Shown one piece after another: positions 8,461 through 19,969 of a DNA stretch of 64,000 nt (within the stretch, counting starts at the first letter, position 1; every line of letters begins with the position of its first letter). The notes under the pieces were generated by a model that made no database searches, was not told the origin of the DNA, and worked only from the letters and a program-made list of their open reading frames with translations. This DNA comes from Kiloniella laminariae (GTDB lineage: Bacteria; Pseudomonadota; Alphaproteobacteria; Kiloniellales; Kiloniellaceae), in contig NZ_JAPWGY010000005.1 in the NCBI RefSeq assembly GCF_027214005.1, positions 62,001 through 126,000 on the forward strand, given 5' to 3'. The translations under genes were made by a program, and so were the position numbers.

Positions 8461-9636
8461 TCAAGGCTGCTCTTGCCCTGTGATATTCTCCGTTGTACGT
8501 TTGGAACTCATGGGGACCTTGCTTGCAAGATAGAGAGTGAGGATGCCGCCGATCGAGGCGAATCCAGCCATTGCAAAAAAAGCAAAGGTCGGGTGAATTT
8601 TGTAGAGCCAGCTGGAGAGAAGCATGGCCATCCCCATCATGAGGCCATTGGCAACACCGGAATAGAGGCTTTGTGCCGAAGCTGATAAACCTGTGGGGGC
8701 GTGCCGGGAAATAAAAGCCATTGCGCCGAGGTGTGTTGCGCCGAAAGTAAGAGCGTGCAGCAGTTGAAGGGCGATGATGATTACAAGGCTCTCGCTCAGC
8801 CCAAGGCCAAGCCAGCGTAGCACGGCTGCTGCCGCTCCAAGTGTGATGAGGTGAAGAGAGCGGGCGCTTTTGAACAGTTTGTCACTGAAGGCAAAAAGCA
8901 GGATTTCTGCAACGACCCCAATAGCCCAGAGTGTGCCGATCAGGCTTTCGCTATAACCAAGTGACTGCATGTAAAGGGATATAAAGGCGTAATAGGCCGC
9001 GTGGCTGCCGATAATCATGCCGGCGCCAAGGGTAAACAGTAAGAATTTAGGGTTTTTGAGCAGGAGTTTGATGTTTTTGTTCGTGGGTTCAGTTGGTAGA
9101 CTTGGGAGCAGCCAACTCGCCCCAGCAACACAAACCAAGGCGATAAGAATAAACCAGAGGCGCCAGTCAACGTCCACCCGCTCAAGTACATAACCGACAC
9201 CAAAGCTGGTCAGGATGAAGGCGAGGGAGCCCCAGAGTCTGATCCGGCCATAATCCAGATTGTGTATGCGGACAGCCCGGAGAGTTTGGCTGTCACCAAG
9301 AGGAATCAGAGAGAGGTAGGTCGAAGCTGCACAGGCCTGGAGTATCAGAAAAGCAATAAAGCTGTTGGAAAAATAAAATCCGAGAAAACAGGCAGCAGAA
9401 ACCAGTGCTGTCGCCGAAAGAATGGTTCTCTGTAGCCCACTGCGGTCAGAGAGATAGGCAATGCTCGGGGAAGCGAGGATCTTGATCCAGGGGGCAATGG
9501 AAAGGATCAGGCCGATATCTGATTCCGAGATGCCCCGGCTTTTGAGCCAGAGCGGCCAGAAAGGCAGAACAATCCCCATCATCATAAAAACACAGATGTA
9601 AAAAATAGAGTAGGGGGTACCTAAATGGTGCTTCAC
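8461..9636 (-). CDS. MFS permease (HcaT/MFS_1-like)
   Basis: Twelve-helix inner-membrane permease of 391 residues in the MFS_1-like group that includes HcaT and nucleoside/sugar symporters. The N-terminal helices (FYICVFMMMGIVLPFWPLW) and the cytoplasmic loop after helix 2 (YLSDRSGLQR) fit this group, as does the RIRLWGSLAF motif around helix 5. Substrate cannot be predicted. It is co-directional with the downstream solute-binding protein but about 150 bp separate them, so an operon is only possible. A long polar C-terminal tail follows the last helix. Confidence 0.85.
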   Translation of the reverse strand: MKHHLGTPYSIFYICVFMMMGIVLPFWPLWLKSRGISESDIGLILSIAPWIKILASPSIAYLSDRSGLQRTILSATALVSAACFLGFYFSNSFIAFLILQACAASTYLSLIPLGDSQTLRAVRIHNLDYGRIRLWGSLAFILTSFGVGYVLERVDVDWRLWFILIALVCVAGASWLLPSLPTEPTNKNIKLLLKNPKFLLFTLGAGMIIGSHAAYYAFISLYMQSLGYSESLIGTLWAIGVVAEILLFAFSDKLFKSARSLHLITLGAAAAVLRWLGLGLSESLVIIIALQLLHALTFGATHLGAMAFISRHAPTGLSASAQSLYSGVANGLMMGMAMLLSSWLYKIHPTFAFFAMAGFASIGGILTLYLASKVPMSSKRTTENITGQEQP

Positions 9637-9806
9637 TATGGCCTCGTGCTGATAGGGATCTGTCAGGAGCTCTGGCTATAGGTAATAATAACGATGCAGG
9701 AGAGGCTGATGACAGGCGTTAAGAAGATACAAACTACCACTCAGTAAAGAGCTTGCAACTTTTTGTTGAAACAAGCCTGTGGCAGATAGAGAAATGGTCA
9801 GGATGC

Positions 9807-9833
9807 AAAAAGGCGGCTAAAACAGCCGCCTTT
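9807..9833 (-). terminator. Terminator downstream of DEAD-box helicase
   Basis: Perfect 10-bp stem (9809-9818 with 9824-9833) with a 5-nt loop, followed on the minus strand by a T-run that continues from the stem (T5). It lies 50 bp after the helicase stop codon. Confidence 0.85.
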
Positions 9834-9885
9834 GCAATTCTTTTATCTCACCTTAAATTCGAGGCGGATACAACAGTTTTTGAGA

Positions 9886-11382
9886 TCAAGCCACTTTTGC
9901 TTCACGAAGAATAAAAGCAGGGGTGTGATCACCAAAAGAACTGGTCGGGTTGCTCGGCTCTGAAGAAGGTTCTCTTTCGCCGATCGCCGCTGAAGGTTTT
10001 GTTCTTCTGCGGGACGCTGCTGGTGTTCTTCGATCTCCTGCGGCAGAAGATTTCCGTTCTGGACGTTCTGTGCCTGTGGTTTCAACCAGGGCAATTTCTG
10101 CCTTCTCTGGCTCGGCAGCGGGTTTTTCCGAAGAGGCCCTTGCCGGGCGGCGTGCAGGTCTTTCCCGATTGGAAGGTTTGGCCGAATCAGAACGCGTTGG
10201 GCGCTTGCGCCGCCGTCCTTTGTTGGCTTCTGCTTCTTCGTCGGTCCAGCTTTCGAAGCCTTCAAGGCCTTCGACAGGAATGTCACTGCCAATCATGTTG
10301 AGCACGTTCCGAAGGGATTTATAATCTTCCATCATCGCCAGTGTGAAGGCTTTACCCGCCCGTCCGGCACGACCGGTACGACCGATACGATGGACATAGT
10401 CTTCGGCGTTGATCGGCACATCAAAATTAAAGACATGGGATACTGCCGGGATATCGAGACCTCGCGCGGCCACATCCGAACAGACCAGAAGCTTGACCTT
10501 GCCATCGCGGAAGAGTTCAAGAGTTTCGGTCCGGGAGGACTGCGCCATGTCACCATGCAGCGCGGAGGCCGAGAAACCATGGACGTTGAGCGATTTGTTC
10601 AGGATATCGACGTCTTTTTTGCGGTTGCAGAAAAGAATGCCGGACAAAATATCGCCTTCGTCGCGCATCAGCTTGCGCAGGGCGTCGCGTTTGTCCTTGG
10701 AATCACCGTTGATCTTGATGATTTTCTGCTCCACGGTTACGGCGGTTGAGGCCGGTTTGGAAACAGAAATTTCCTTGGGGTTACTCAAGAACTTGTCAGA
10801 AAGTTTCTTGATTTCCGGAGCCATGGTCGCCGAGAAGAACAGGGTTTGGCGCAGCGGTGGCAACAGGGAAACAATTTTTTCGACATCCGGGATAAAGCCC
10901 ATGTCGAGCATACGATCTGCTTCGTCAATCACCAGAAGTTTGGTGTCGACCAGCATAATCTTGCCGCGTTCAAACAGATCAAGCAGACGGCCCGGCGTGG
11001 CGATGAGAACATCAACGCCGCGTTCCAGCAGTTTGATCTGGTCGGCAAAAGACGACCCGCCGATCAGCAAAGCTTTGGTCAGCTTGCTGTGCTTGCCATA
11101 GTTTTCGAAGTTTTCCGAAATCTGTGCGGCAAGTTCGCGGGTAGGTGTCAGGATCAGGGAGCGCGGCATTCTTGCCCGCGCCCGACCACTGGACAGCATT
11201 TCAATCATTGGCAGGGTGAAAGAAGCGGTTTTCCCGGTTCCGGTCTGGGCACAGCCCAAAACATCACGACCCATCAATACGTAGGGGATAGCTTGTTCCT
11301 GAATAGGCGTAGGTGTCGTGTAACCGACTTCCTCGATGGCCTGCAGGAGCTTTGGATTTAATCCAAGATCAGAAAAGCTCAT
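9886..11382 (-). CDS. DEAD-box ATP-dependent RNA helicase (RhlE-like)
   Basis: RNA helicase of about 498 residues that remodels structured RNA. Motifs appear in order: Q motif with TPTPIQEQAIP, motif I AQTGTGKT, Ia PTREL, II VIDEAD, III SAT, and the C-terminal HRIGRTGRAG. The last 110 residues are a basic, Ser/Pro/Arg-rich low-complexity tail, common in RhlE proteins and likely to bind RNA. The start is set at ATG 11382 (MSFSDLGLN) because AAGGA lies 5 nt upstream and the family begins there; an in-frame ORF extends 38 codons further without support. Confidence 0.93.
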   Translation of the reverse strand: MSFSDLGLNPKLLQAIEEVGYTTPTPIQEQAIPYVLMGRDVLGCAQTGTGKTASFTLPMIEMLSSGRARARMPRSLILTPTRELAAQISENFENYGKHSKLTKALLIGGSSFADQIKLLERGVDVLIATPGRLLDLFERGKIMLVDTKLLVIDEADRMLDMGFIPDVEKIVSLLPPLRQTLFFSATMAPEIKKLSDKFLSNPKEISVSKPASTAVTVEQKIIKINGDSKDKRDALRKLMRDEGDILSGILFCNRKKDVDILNKSLNVHGFSASALHGDMAQSSRTETLELFRDGKVKLLVCSDVAARGLDIPAVSHVFNFDVPINAEDYVHRIGRTGRAGRAGKAFTLAMMEDYKSLRNVLNMIGSDIPVEGLEGFESWTDEEAEANKGRRRKRPTRSDSAKPSNRERPARRPARASSEKPAAEPEKAEIALVETTGTERPERKSSAAGDRRTPAASRRRTKPSAAIGEREPSSEPSNPTSSFGDHTPAFILREAKVA

Positions 11383-11633
11383 GTATTCCTTAGCACGCAA
11401 GAGCGTTAGTCTATAAAAGCAGCGGGAAGGCAGGTGATCTGCACAACAATTCCCGAAGCGACGTGCGCATAATACGTAAAGCTTTGAAAAAGTCAATTTC
11501 TGCTTTGATTTTCGGGTAAAATCTATTGTTATTCTACTTGGGTAGGGTTTCTTTGCTGGAATTAAGTTTGTTTTCTTCGCAGGTAAGCTTTAAGGACAAA
11601 TGGATAATCTAACAGCAGCAGGCGGGATAAAAG

Positions 11634-12182
11634 ATGTTGATTGATGCACAAAAGGCCCTGGTGGTGGTGATCGATGTTCAGGAGAAACTGGCGCCTGCTA
11701 TCCATGAACTGGAATCGCTGCTCAAGGCGAGCGAGCTGGTGTTGAAAAGTGCCTGTGAGCTGAACGTGCCTGTGCTGGTGACCGAACAGTACCCGCGCGG
11801 TCTGGGCCATACCATCGAGCGGCTGAAGACATACTATGCGCCGGGAGATGTGTTCGAGAAGCTGTCTTTCAGCTCGGTCGGCTGCAGCCCCTTTATGGCG
11901 CAGCTCAAACAAAGCGGGCGTCAGCAGGTGATCATCATCGGCATTGAAGCCCATGTCTGTGTCCAGCAAACGGTGCTGGAGCTGCTGGACGAGCGCTTTG
12001 ATGTCTTTGTTGTGGCCGATGCGATCGGATCGCGCACGCCGGAAAACAAACAGCTGGCGCTTGAGCGGATGATCCGCTCCGGCGCTGATGTGGTTTCTGC
12101 CGAGATGGTGCTGTTCGAGCTGCTGCGCGAGGCGGGAACACCCGCGTTCAAAACGCTGTCGCAGTTGCTCAAGGCAGACTGA
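11634..12182 (+). CDS. Isochorismatase-family cysteine hydrolase
   Basis: Cytoplasmic hydrolase of the isochorismatase-like superfamily, 182 residues, close to the YcaC group. The catalytic triad is visible: Asp in VIDVQEKL, Lys in FEKLSFSS and Cys in IEAHVCVQQT. Substrate unknown; members act on amides or isochorismate-like ethers. GGGATAAAAG precedes the ATG. It is divergent from the helicase and about 160 bp upstream of an alpha/beta hydrolase on the same strand. The coding sequence is visibly more GC-rich than the SUF region. Confidence 0.88.
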   Translation: MLIDAQKALVVVIDVQEKLAPAIHELESLLKASELVLKSACELNVPVLVTEQYPRGLGHTIERLKTYYAPGDVFEKLSFSSVGCSPFMAQLKQSGRQQVIIIGIEAHVCVQQTVLELLDERFDVFVVADAIGSRTPENKQLALERMIRSGADVVSAEMVLFELLREAGTPAFKTLSQLLKAD

Positions 12183-12229
12183 ACCCTGAAGCCTGATCAA
12201 ACCCGGACCGAACCCAAACCTGGCCTGAA

Positions 12230-12267
12230 CCGGGATGAGTTTCTGATACCGGGACATGTTTCTGATC
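12230..12267. repeat. Two tandem 19-bp units between hydrolase genes
   Basis: The units at 12230-12248 and 12249-12267 share CCGGGA at their start and GTTTCTGAT near their end. They lie in the spacer between the two hydrolase genes and have no visible function. Confidence 0.7.
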
Positions 12268-12341
12268 AGGAGCGGGGGACGCCGTTCTTGAAGGGATATT
12301 CTCTGTGTCTACAATCTTCTGAAAAATGACTGTTAAAAAAC

Positions 12342-13046
12342 ATGCCCGATAAAGAGCGCCTTGTTTTCCTGCCCGGCCTGCTGTGCAACCAGCGGCTTTG
12401 GCGACCCCAGATCAATTTCCTGGGGGAGGACTATGTCTGTAACGTGCCGGATCTGACGCGGCAGGACAGCATTCCCGAACTGGCGCTTTCGGTGTTGCAG
12501 CAGATCAGGGGCAAGTTCAATCTGGTCGGCCTGTCCATGGGCGGCTATGTCGCGCTGGAAATCATGCGACAGGCCCCGGAGCGGGTAAAGCGGCTGGCGC
12601 TGATCGATACCAAGGCCCGGGCCGACAGCGCTGAACAGCAACGCCGCCGTCGCGGCCTGCTGGCACTGGCGGACAAGGGGCGGTTCAAAGGGGTGACGCC
12701 GCACCTGATGCCACTGCTGATCCACCCGGACCGCATGACGGATGAAAGCCTGACCGGCCCGATATACCAGATGGCCGAGGAGGTGGGGCAGGAGGCCTTT
12801 GTCCGTCAGCAGACGGCGATCCTCAAACGCGAAAGCCATCTGGATGTGCTGGGCAACATCAAATGCCCGACCCAGATCATCTGTGGCCGTCAGGACCTGA
12901 TTACCCCGCTGGACTGCGCCGAGGAAATACAGGCCGGGATTACCGGGTCAGAATTGCTGGTTGTCGAAAGTTGTGGTCATCTGGCCAATCTTGAAGCGCC
13001 TGATCTGGTGAACAAAACGCTGAAAAACTGGTTGAAATTATTCTGA
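12342..13046 (+). CDS. Alpha/beta-fold hydrolase
   Basis: Alpha/beta hydrolase of 234 residues. The nucleophile elbow is GLSMGGY, the acidic residue is in CGRQDLITP and the catalytic histidine in ESCGHLANLEAP near the C-terminus. No signal peptide, so cytoplasmic. The closest broad group is the MenH/BioH/haloalkane-like esterases; substrate unknown. It may be co-transcribed with the isochorismatase-like gene upstream. Confidence 0.88.
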   Translation: MPDKERLVFLPGLLCNQRLWRPQINFLGEDYVCNVPDLTRQDSIPELALSVLQQIRGKFNLVGLSMGGYVALEIMRQAPERVKRLALIDTKARADSAEQQRRRRGLLALADKGRFKGVTPHLMPLLIHPDRMTDESLTGPIYQMAEEVGQEAFVRQQTAILKRESHLDVLGNIKCPTQIICGRQDLITPLDCAEEIQAGITGSELLVVESCGHLANLEAPDLVNKTLKNWLKLF

Positions 13047-13217
13047 TATTTTACGTTAAGTATTTCGATCAATCCATTGAATATAAAAATATAACTGTGA
13101 AGAGCAGTTCGCAAGATTTTGGCAAAGGTCAGACGTCAAAAAAAGCTGCAAGATTCTCTGATCGTTCCAGAATTAAACAGTGAACAAACAGAAACCAAAC
13201 AGCAAGATTAGACCAAC

Positions 13218-13250
13218 AAAAACCCCCTGCCAAAAAAAACAGGGGGTTTT
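13218..13250. terminator. Bidirectional terminator between convergent genes
   Basis: Perfect 11-bp stem (13219-13229 with 13240-13250) with an A-rich loop. T-runs flank the stem on both strands, so it can end transcripts from the hydrolase (plus) and the sortase operon (minus). Confidence 0.85.
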
Positions 13251-13272
13251 GCATCAATCTGATAGCTGTGAA

Positions 13273-13973
13273 TCACAGTTCATTGACCAGATGTCCTTCG
13301 ACGATATAGCGCAAGGGGCCGGGTTCCAGGGCGTCGAAGGGCCAGCAGGTGACCAGGGCAATCCGGCGCTCGTAGTCGTCGCTATAGAGTGCGGAGGCAT
13401 CCCAGGGCGCGACGCGAAGTTGATCCACGGCATAGTCAAAGCGTTGGCCCCGGCTGTTGGTCACGGTGATGATGTCACCCTTGCTGACCTGTTCGAGATA
13501 GGCAAAGTGGGTATCGCGGTGCGCGGCAAAGATGGCGGTGCCAAACTCGCCGGGGCTGGCAGAGTTGCCCAGATGCCCCGGACCGAAGGCCAGTGCCTCG
13601 CCACTGCTGCCGTTCAGAACGATGGTTTTTCCGCTGGAGATCGCCGGAATTTCGATACTGGCCACCGGGAAGGTATCCGCCCAGGGCCAGGCTTTGGCCG
13701 GGTGACCACTGTGCAGGGTCTCGTTCCAGGCCTGCTGTAACAGCACCTGCGCCAACCCGGCCTTGGCCTTGATATAGAGGCCCTGCCCGAGCAGGATCGC
13801 CCCGGCGAGAAAAGCCCCCAACAGCAGAAGGTTCACAACCTGACGGCGGAGCCGTGCGGGAAGGGCTTTGCCCGCCCAGAGGCCTAGCCATTTTTTCCTG
13901 TTGTCAGGCGCCTGATTCAGGTTCTGGTTTTGGCGCTGATTTTGTCGGGAGGCTTTCATAAAGCTGCTGCCGC

Positions 13974-13977
<4 letters not shown>
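13273..13977 (-). CDS. Class GN sortase
   Basis: Transpeptidase of the Gram-negative (class GN) sortase family, anchored in the inner membrane and expected to process the LPxTA-type signal of the neighbouring vWA protein. The 234-residue product has a basic N-terminus, one membrane helix at about 46-68 and a C-terminal sortase fold with catalytic H153 (AAHRDTHF), C211 (LVTCWPF) and R223 (GPLRYIVEG). The start is TTG 13977: an AGGAGG lies 9 nt upstream, and the TTGA overlaps the TGA of the target gene, so the two are translationally coupled. ATG 13959 is too far from that ribosome site. Confidence 0.93.
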
Positions 13978-16592
<2,615 letters not shown>

Positions 16593-16759
16593 GACACGGC
16601 CCTGTTGGTTGGATTTTTGATTGTTCAACAGGGAGAGGATGGAAGCGCTTTATGCCGAAAACGAGGTCATATGTGACCAAAAAGCGGCTATATCAGGGGG
16701 AGTTTGTGGGGGAGATGACTATTAACTGATTACAGACGCTATTCTGGTTCCTAATTGTC

Positions 16760-17113
16760 TCAGCGTTTTAAATTTTCAAAGTCTAATTTCACCTCTGGTG
16801 ACGTAAAAACCAGTATGATATCCCGTCCACCAAGCATAGTAACAAACATTTCTACCCTATTACCTTGGACCTCTACATTTAAAATCATGTCAATGATTCC
16901 CAAATGAGCTTCTAAGGATTTATAAACTCCTATACCGTACTGCTTACTTCGGGCATCTTTCCAATTGCGGATTACCAGCTTGCAAGGCTTTTCTATAGTC
17001 TCATCTTCATAAATATAATCATAATACAATTCGATTACTTTAGCCGTTGAATCATAAAAAAACGCTTCAACCACATTATCTGCAAATTCGTATCGCACTA
17101 AATCATCAAACAT
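16760..17113 (-). CDS. Immunity-like small protein (unknown family)
   Basis: An acidic 117-residue protein without signal peptide or membrane helix. I do not recognise a named family with certainty. Its size, AT-rich codon use and pattern (aromatic and acidic strands such as VIELYYDYIYEDET, then KLVIRNWKDA and GIIDMILNVEVQGN) resemble immunity proteins found next to Rhs or other polymorphic toxins. It lies at the edge of an AT-rich island, just upstream of the sortase operon on the same strand but with different base composition. No toxin gene accompanies it. Confidence 0.6.
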   Translation of the reverse strand: MFDDLVRYEFADNVVEAFFYDSTAKVIELYYDYIYEDETIEKPCKLVIRNWKDARSKQYGIGVYKSLEAHLGIIDMILNVEVQGNRVEMFVTMLGGRDIILVFTSPEVKLDFENLKR

Positions 17114-17268
17114 GCCTATGGTCCTTGCTTCAAAAAAATAACTGGGGCTGGCATAGATAAGGGTTTCCTTTTTATTTGAACCACCATTTTAGAATTACTT
17201 TGTTCAAATGAGAAACTGGCCTGAAATTAAACCTCCATTCGCATTCTTTAAGGAAGAGGTGAAAATTA

Positions 17269-17970
17269 ATGGATAGAGATTTTGTTCCCGCTCCAGAACT
17301 TTATGCTTCCTGTCCGGTGGGCGGAAAGGTTCTGGAATATTATAGAGGTCAATTTGAAGCGGTGTTTATTCTCCTACACCCTTTCATGCGCCCAAGAACC
17401 ATCAGCCCCGATCTTTTTTATCCTGATACATGGCCAAAGAAGAAGGAAATCATTGCTGATTGTGAACCCTGTTCATGGAACGAGGTGCTTTGTGCCTGCG
17501 GTTTAAAAAGCCTGTCTGAAGTTGATACTGGGCTAAGAACCCTTATAGGGGCGTTAAATCCTGAGAGGTCTAACTCCGTTTATGCGGAAGTTATCGAGAA
17601 TTATTGTGACCAGAATAACCTGATTCCACCAGAACCAGGAGATTTGTCGGTAATCATTGAAAATCTGGTATTTGAAACTCTTATGAAGAAGCTTGGCTAT
17701 CGGTGGTTATGGGTAGGTGATGAATTCGGTTTGGAAAGAAAACTGCATAAAATAGAAGATGTTATCAAAGCTGATGAAATAATCGCCCCGCCACATGCCC
17801 GTTATTTCACCCATGATCACCAATTCTTAATTGCCACCCATTGGGATAGTCATTGTACTTTTCTTTGTTCATCAAGAGAACGGCTTGAAACGTTTTTACA
17901 AAACGAGAAATTTGAGGGGTTTTTCTGTACAGAAAATACAGAGGTATATTGGGGGCTGTATCCTTTGTAA
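17269..17970 (+). CDS. DUF2711-like protein
   Basis: A 233-residue soluble protein. The pattern FILLHPFMRPRTISPDLFYP at the N-terminus, LSEVDTGLRTLIGAL in the middle and an aromatic C-terminus ending near TEVYWGLYPL suggest the DUF2711 family, seen from memory and not verified. DUF2711 proteins are sporadic and often located beside toxin-immunity genes. AGGAAGAGG gives a good ribosome site 7-10 nt before the ATG. It is the only plus-strand gene of the island. Confidence 0.62.
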   Translation: MDRDFVPAPELYASCPVGGKVLEYYRGQFEAVFILLHPFMRPRTISPDLFYPDTWPKKKEIIADCEPCSWNEVLCACGLKSLSEVDTGLRTLIGALNPERSNSVYAEVIENYCDQNNLIPPEPGDLSVIIENLVFETLMKKLGYRWLWVGDEFGLERKLHKIEDVIKADEIIAPPHARYFTHDHQFLIATHWDSHCTFLCSSRERLETFLQNEKFEGFFCTENTEVYWGLYPL

Positions 17971-18078
17971 TAAGCTGTTGGTATTCAGGCTATAACAACC
18001 ATTAAGTTCCTAGAAATTTATGTCGCTAAATCAATAAGTAACAAGAAGAAATAATAATGAAAGGAGAGTTTATAGAGG

Positions 18079-18121
18079 GCGGTTGACTGTCAGTAAATTA
18101 CGGTCTCTATACAGACAAATT
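18079..18121. repeat. Diverged repeat, copy 1 (island)
   Basis: This 43-bp stretch is about 70% identical to 19093-19133; shared cores are GCGG, ACTGTCAG, ATTAC, CTCT and AAATT. It abuts the stop codon of the immunity-like gene at 18120. A weaker third match may exist at 16718-16756, again directly 3' of an immunity-like gene. Its nature is unknown; it could mark cassette boundaries. Confidence 0.5.
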
Positions 18122-18521
18122 AATCATCTGGATAACAAGTTACGGCGGCTGACACTACACGGTTATCTCTTACCCAGAGCCTTAGGCCTAGATCTTCAAA
18201 TTCATAGGGATATTGAATATCACCGTCATCATATTCTACTCCACTACCCACTTCATCCGCATTACAGCCAAGTAATCTCGGCACACTTTGGATACTTAAA
18301 CCAATAATATTGGTACCTTTATAGAAGCAAGTTTCATAGCTATAAATCATATCAATGAGGCCATTTTCAGAGGATAGGAAAATTTCCGAATTTGGTACAT
18401 TGTACTCTTCTTCCAGATCAGGATCTAAAAGAATACCCATCGTGCTTTCGTAATAAGAAATTTTTTCACCTAATTTGAACGGGCCAAGGCTGATGTTCGG
18501 AATCCAGATGCAATCTATCAT
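18120..18521 (-). CDS. Immunity-like small protein (unknown family)
   Basis: A 133-residue acidic cytoplasmic protein. Its layout (IPNISLGPFKLGEKISYYES at the N-terminus, SYETCFYKGTNIIGLS in the middle, YPYEFEDLGLRLWVRDNRVV at the end) matches a widespread family of small proteins found beside Rhs/contact-dependent toxins, recalled but not verified. It starts 48 bp after the end of the broken signal peptidase gene on the same strand. Confidence 0.62.
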   Translation of the reverse strand: MIDCIWIPNISLGPFKLGEKISYYESTMGILLDPDLEEEYNVPNSEIFLSSENGLIDMIYSYETCFYKGTNIIGLSIQSVPRLLGCNADEVGSGVEYDDGDIQYPYEFEDLGLRLWVRDNRVVSAAVTCYPDD

Positions 18522-18569
18522 TGATTATTTTATTCTTTCTATTTTACAGATTGGAATAATCTGGTTAAG

Positions 18570-19029
18570 TCATCCGAATAAATAATATAAAGACAGTTTA
18601 TAATAAGTATCGTTTTCAAGTTTTCTTGGAAAAGTTTCGAATCTGCTATCAATCGATCGAGACCTGTTGTCGCCAACAAAAAAGAGTTCGTCTGAGGGGA
18701 CTTTAGAGCAACTCATACTTTGTTCTGACGGAGGTCCGTATATCGTATAATAAAAAATGTTGGTCTGCTGATTCTTGATACATTTTGAAAGTAACGGACG
18801 AGTTTTCGAATTCACCGAGGTGTGTTTTTTCCGGGTTACCATTTCTTATGAAATCTACTATATTGAAGCATATTTCATCCCCATCCACAGCAACCAATCT
18901 TTTTGCATAGGTAAAACCTGGTTTTCCTTTAAATGCCAGTATATCACCCAATTCAGGGGTGGTTTTATATAGGAAGATCCTTTCACCGCTAAAAATATTT
19001 GGTGCCATCGAGCTGCTTGCGACGGTCAC
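18570..19029 (-). pseudogene. Frameshifted S26 signal peptidase (LepB-like)
   Basis: Two overlapping frames together encode a type-I signal peptidase. The first (from GTG 19029) has the catalytic serine motif SSSMAPN and the catalytic lysine in YAKRLVAVDGD. The second, ending at 18570, has the C-terminal box VPSDELFFVGDNRSRS. Removing one base from the A6 run at 18752-18757 (T6 on the coding strand) fuses them into one continuous frame. The N-terminal membrane segment is also missing: the frame is open only to 19071, then a stop. It is probably a decaying gene; a sequencing error in the homopolymer could mimic the frameshift but not the lost N-terminus. Confidence 0.75.
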
Positions 19030-19092
19030 CCCGCCAAATAAATCAAAGGAGGAAAAATCTAAAAAAGCAGCTTAAATTACCCTACGCCAGAA

Positions 19093-19133
19093 GCGGCAAC
19101 TGTCAGCCGATTACAAGCTCTCTACACATAAAT
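19093..19133. repeat. Diverged repeat, copy 2 (island)
   Basis: Partner of 18079-18121, with the cores ACTGTCAG, ATTAC and CTCT conserved. It lies in the 175-bp gap between the DUF2247 gene and the broken signal peptidase. Confidence 0.5.
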
Positions 19134-19247
19134 TGGTCCCTTGCACGGAAGCTCGGATACTACCAGTTACATCTCTGTACACTAGAGTAAACTAGGAGAT
19201 CTAACTCCTTAAATTGTTTTTCTTCTCTATCCAGTTTGTACGACTAC

Positions 19248-19784
19248 CTAATCCCCGGAAGTTCCATCAAATATCTTACTTTGGTTTTGTAGATACATAG
19301 ACCATTTCTCATAAAGATGATTAGTCGTTCTTTCTTTGTTTTCTATATCAGACTCATCTGAATACATATACGTTACAAATGCTTCGATACTTCGCGGATA
19401 ATCAAAGTCTGCATATACTTCATCTACAATTTCTAAAGGATCATTATACCTATCCTTGTTTTCGTACACCCAAAGAAGTGTTAAGTATAACCACTTAGAA
19501 CGAATAAAATCCAACCGCTGTTTTTCTTCAGAAGCAATCAAATCATCGACCAACGGATAAACCATACTTCCATTGTTAAGTAGTGATTCCTCTTCACTAA
19601 GAGAGGCTAATTCACATAGTGAACCAGAATACTCCTCATCAGCTAAAAGTAGCGAAACGCCATGCTCTACAGCAGAATAAGGTGTGAAAATATTGCATTG
19701 GATAGCAAAAATTATTTCCTGCCAGGTAAGTTTACATTTCTTGCTTACATACCGATAAGAAAGTTTTATTAGAAATTCATCCAT
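19248..19784 (-). CDS. DUF2247-family immunity-like protein
   Basis: A 178-residue protein. The motifs LTWQEIIFAIQCNIF, KWLYLTLLWVYENKDRYNDP and YADFDYPRSIEAFVTYM fit the DUF2247 family, which is commonly encoded next to polymorphic toxins and is probably an immunity protein. It begins 9 nt after the stop of a short reading frame that looks like the C-terminal tip of a toxin (19794-19913), the usual toxin-immunity spacing; GAAGAAG is the ribosome site. No full toxin gene is present, so it appears orphaned. Confidence 0.75.
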   Translation of the reverse strand: MDEFLIKLSYRYVSKKCKLTWQEIIFAIQCNIFTPYSAVEHGVSLLLADEEYSGSLCELASLSEEESLLNNGSMVYPLVDDLIASEEKQRLDFIRSKWLYLTLLWVYENKDRYNDPLEIVDEVYADFDYPRSIEAFVTYMYSDESDIENKERTTNHLYEKWSMYLQNQSKIFDGTSGD

Positions 19785-19793
19785 GACTTCTTC

Positions 19794-19913
19794 CTAAGGC
19801 ACCGACTGGTTAGGCGATCCTGTTATTACACCTCCAGGAATAAATCGTTGGTGGGTAACAGCCCCCTTGGAATTAACAATAAATTCAAAATAAAAATAAA
19901 ATATTTCAGACAT
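19794..19913 (-). pseudogene. Detached C-terminal tip of a polymorphic toxin
   Basis: A 39-codon frame ends with [20 protein letters not shown] and NQSVP, a pattern I recall from C-termini of Rhs/filamentous-haemagglutinin-type toxins ([10 protein letters not shown]). It stops 9 nt before the DUF2247 gene. Everything upstream of the tip is missing: the preceding in-frame codons reach a stop at 19917. It is read as a remnant left when the toxin body was lost or exchanged. Confidence 0.55.
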
Positions 19914-19969
19914 GCATCATTCCTGTTTTGTATAGTTTACTGAAATGACACATAATTTTTAGCACTCCT

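Noticed and set aside
19797-19835. GTTAGGC core resembling an integron attC site in the immunity island
   Set aside because: No matching RYYYAAC partner or integrase is visible and the island genes are not all in one direction, so a cassette array is not supported.
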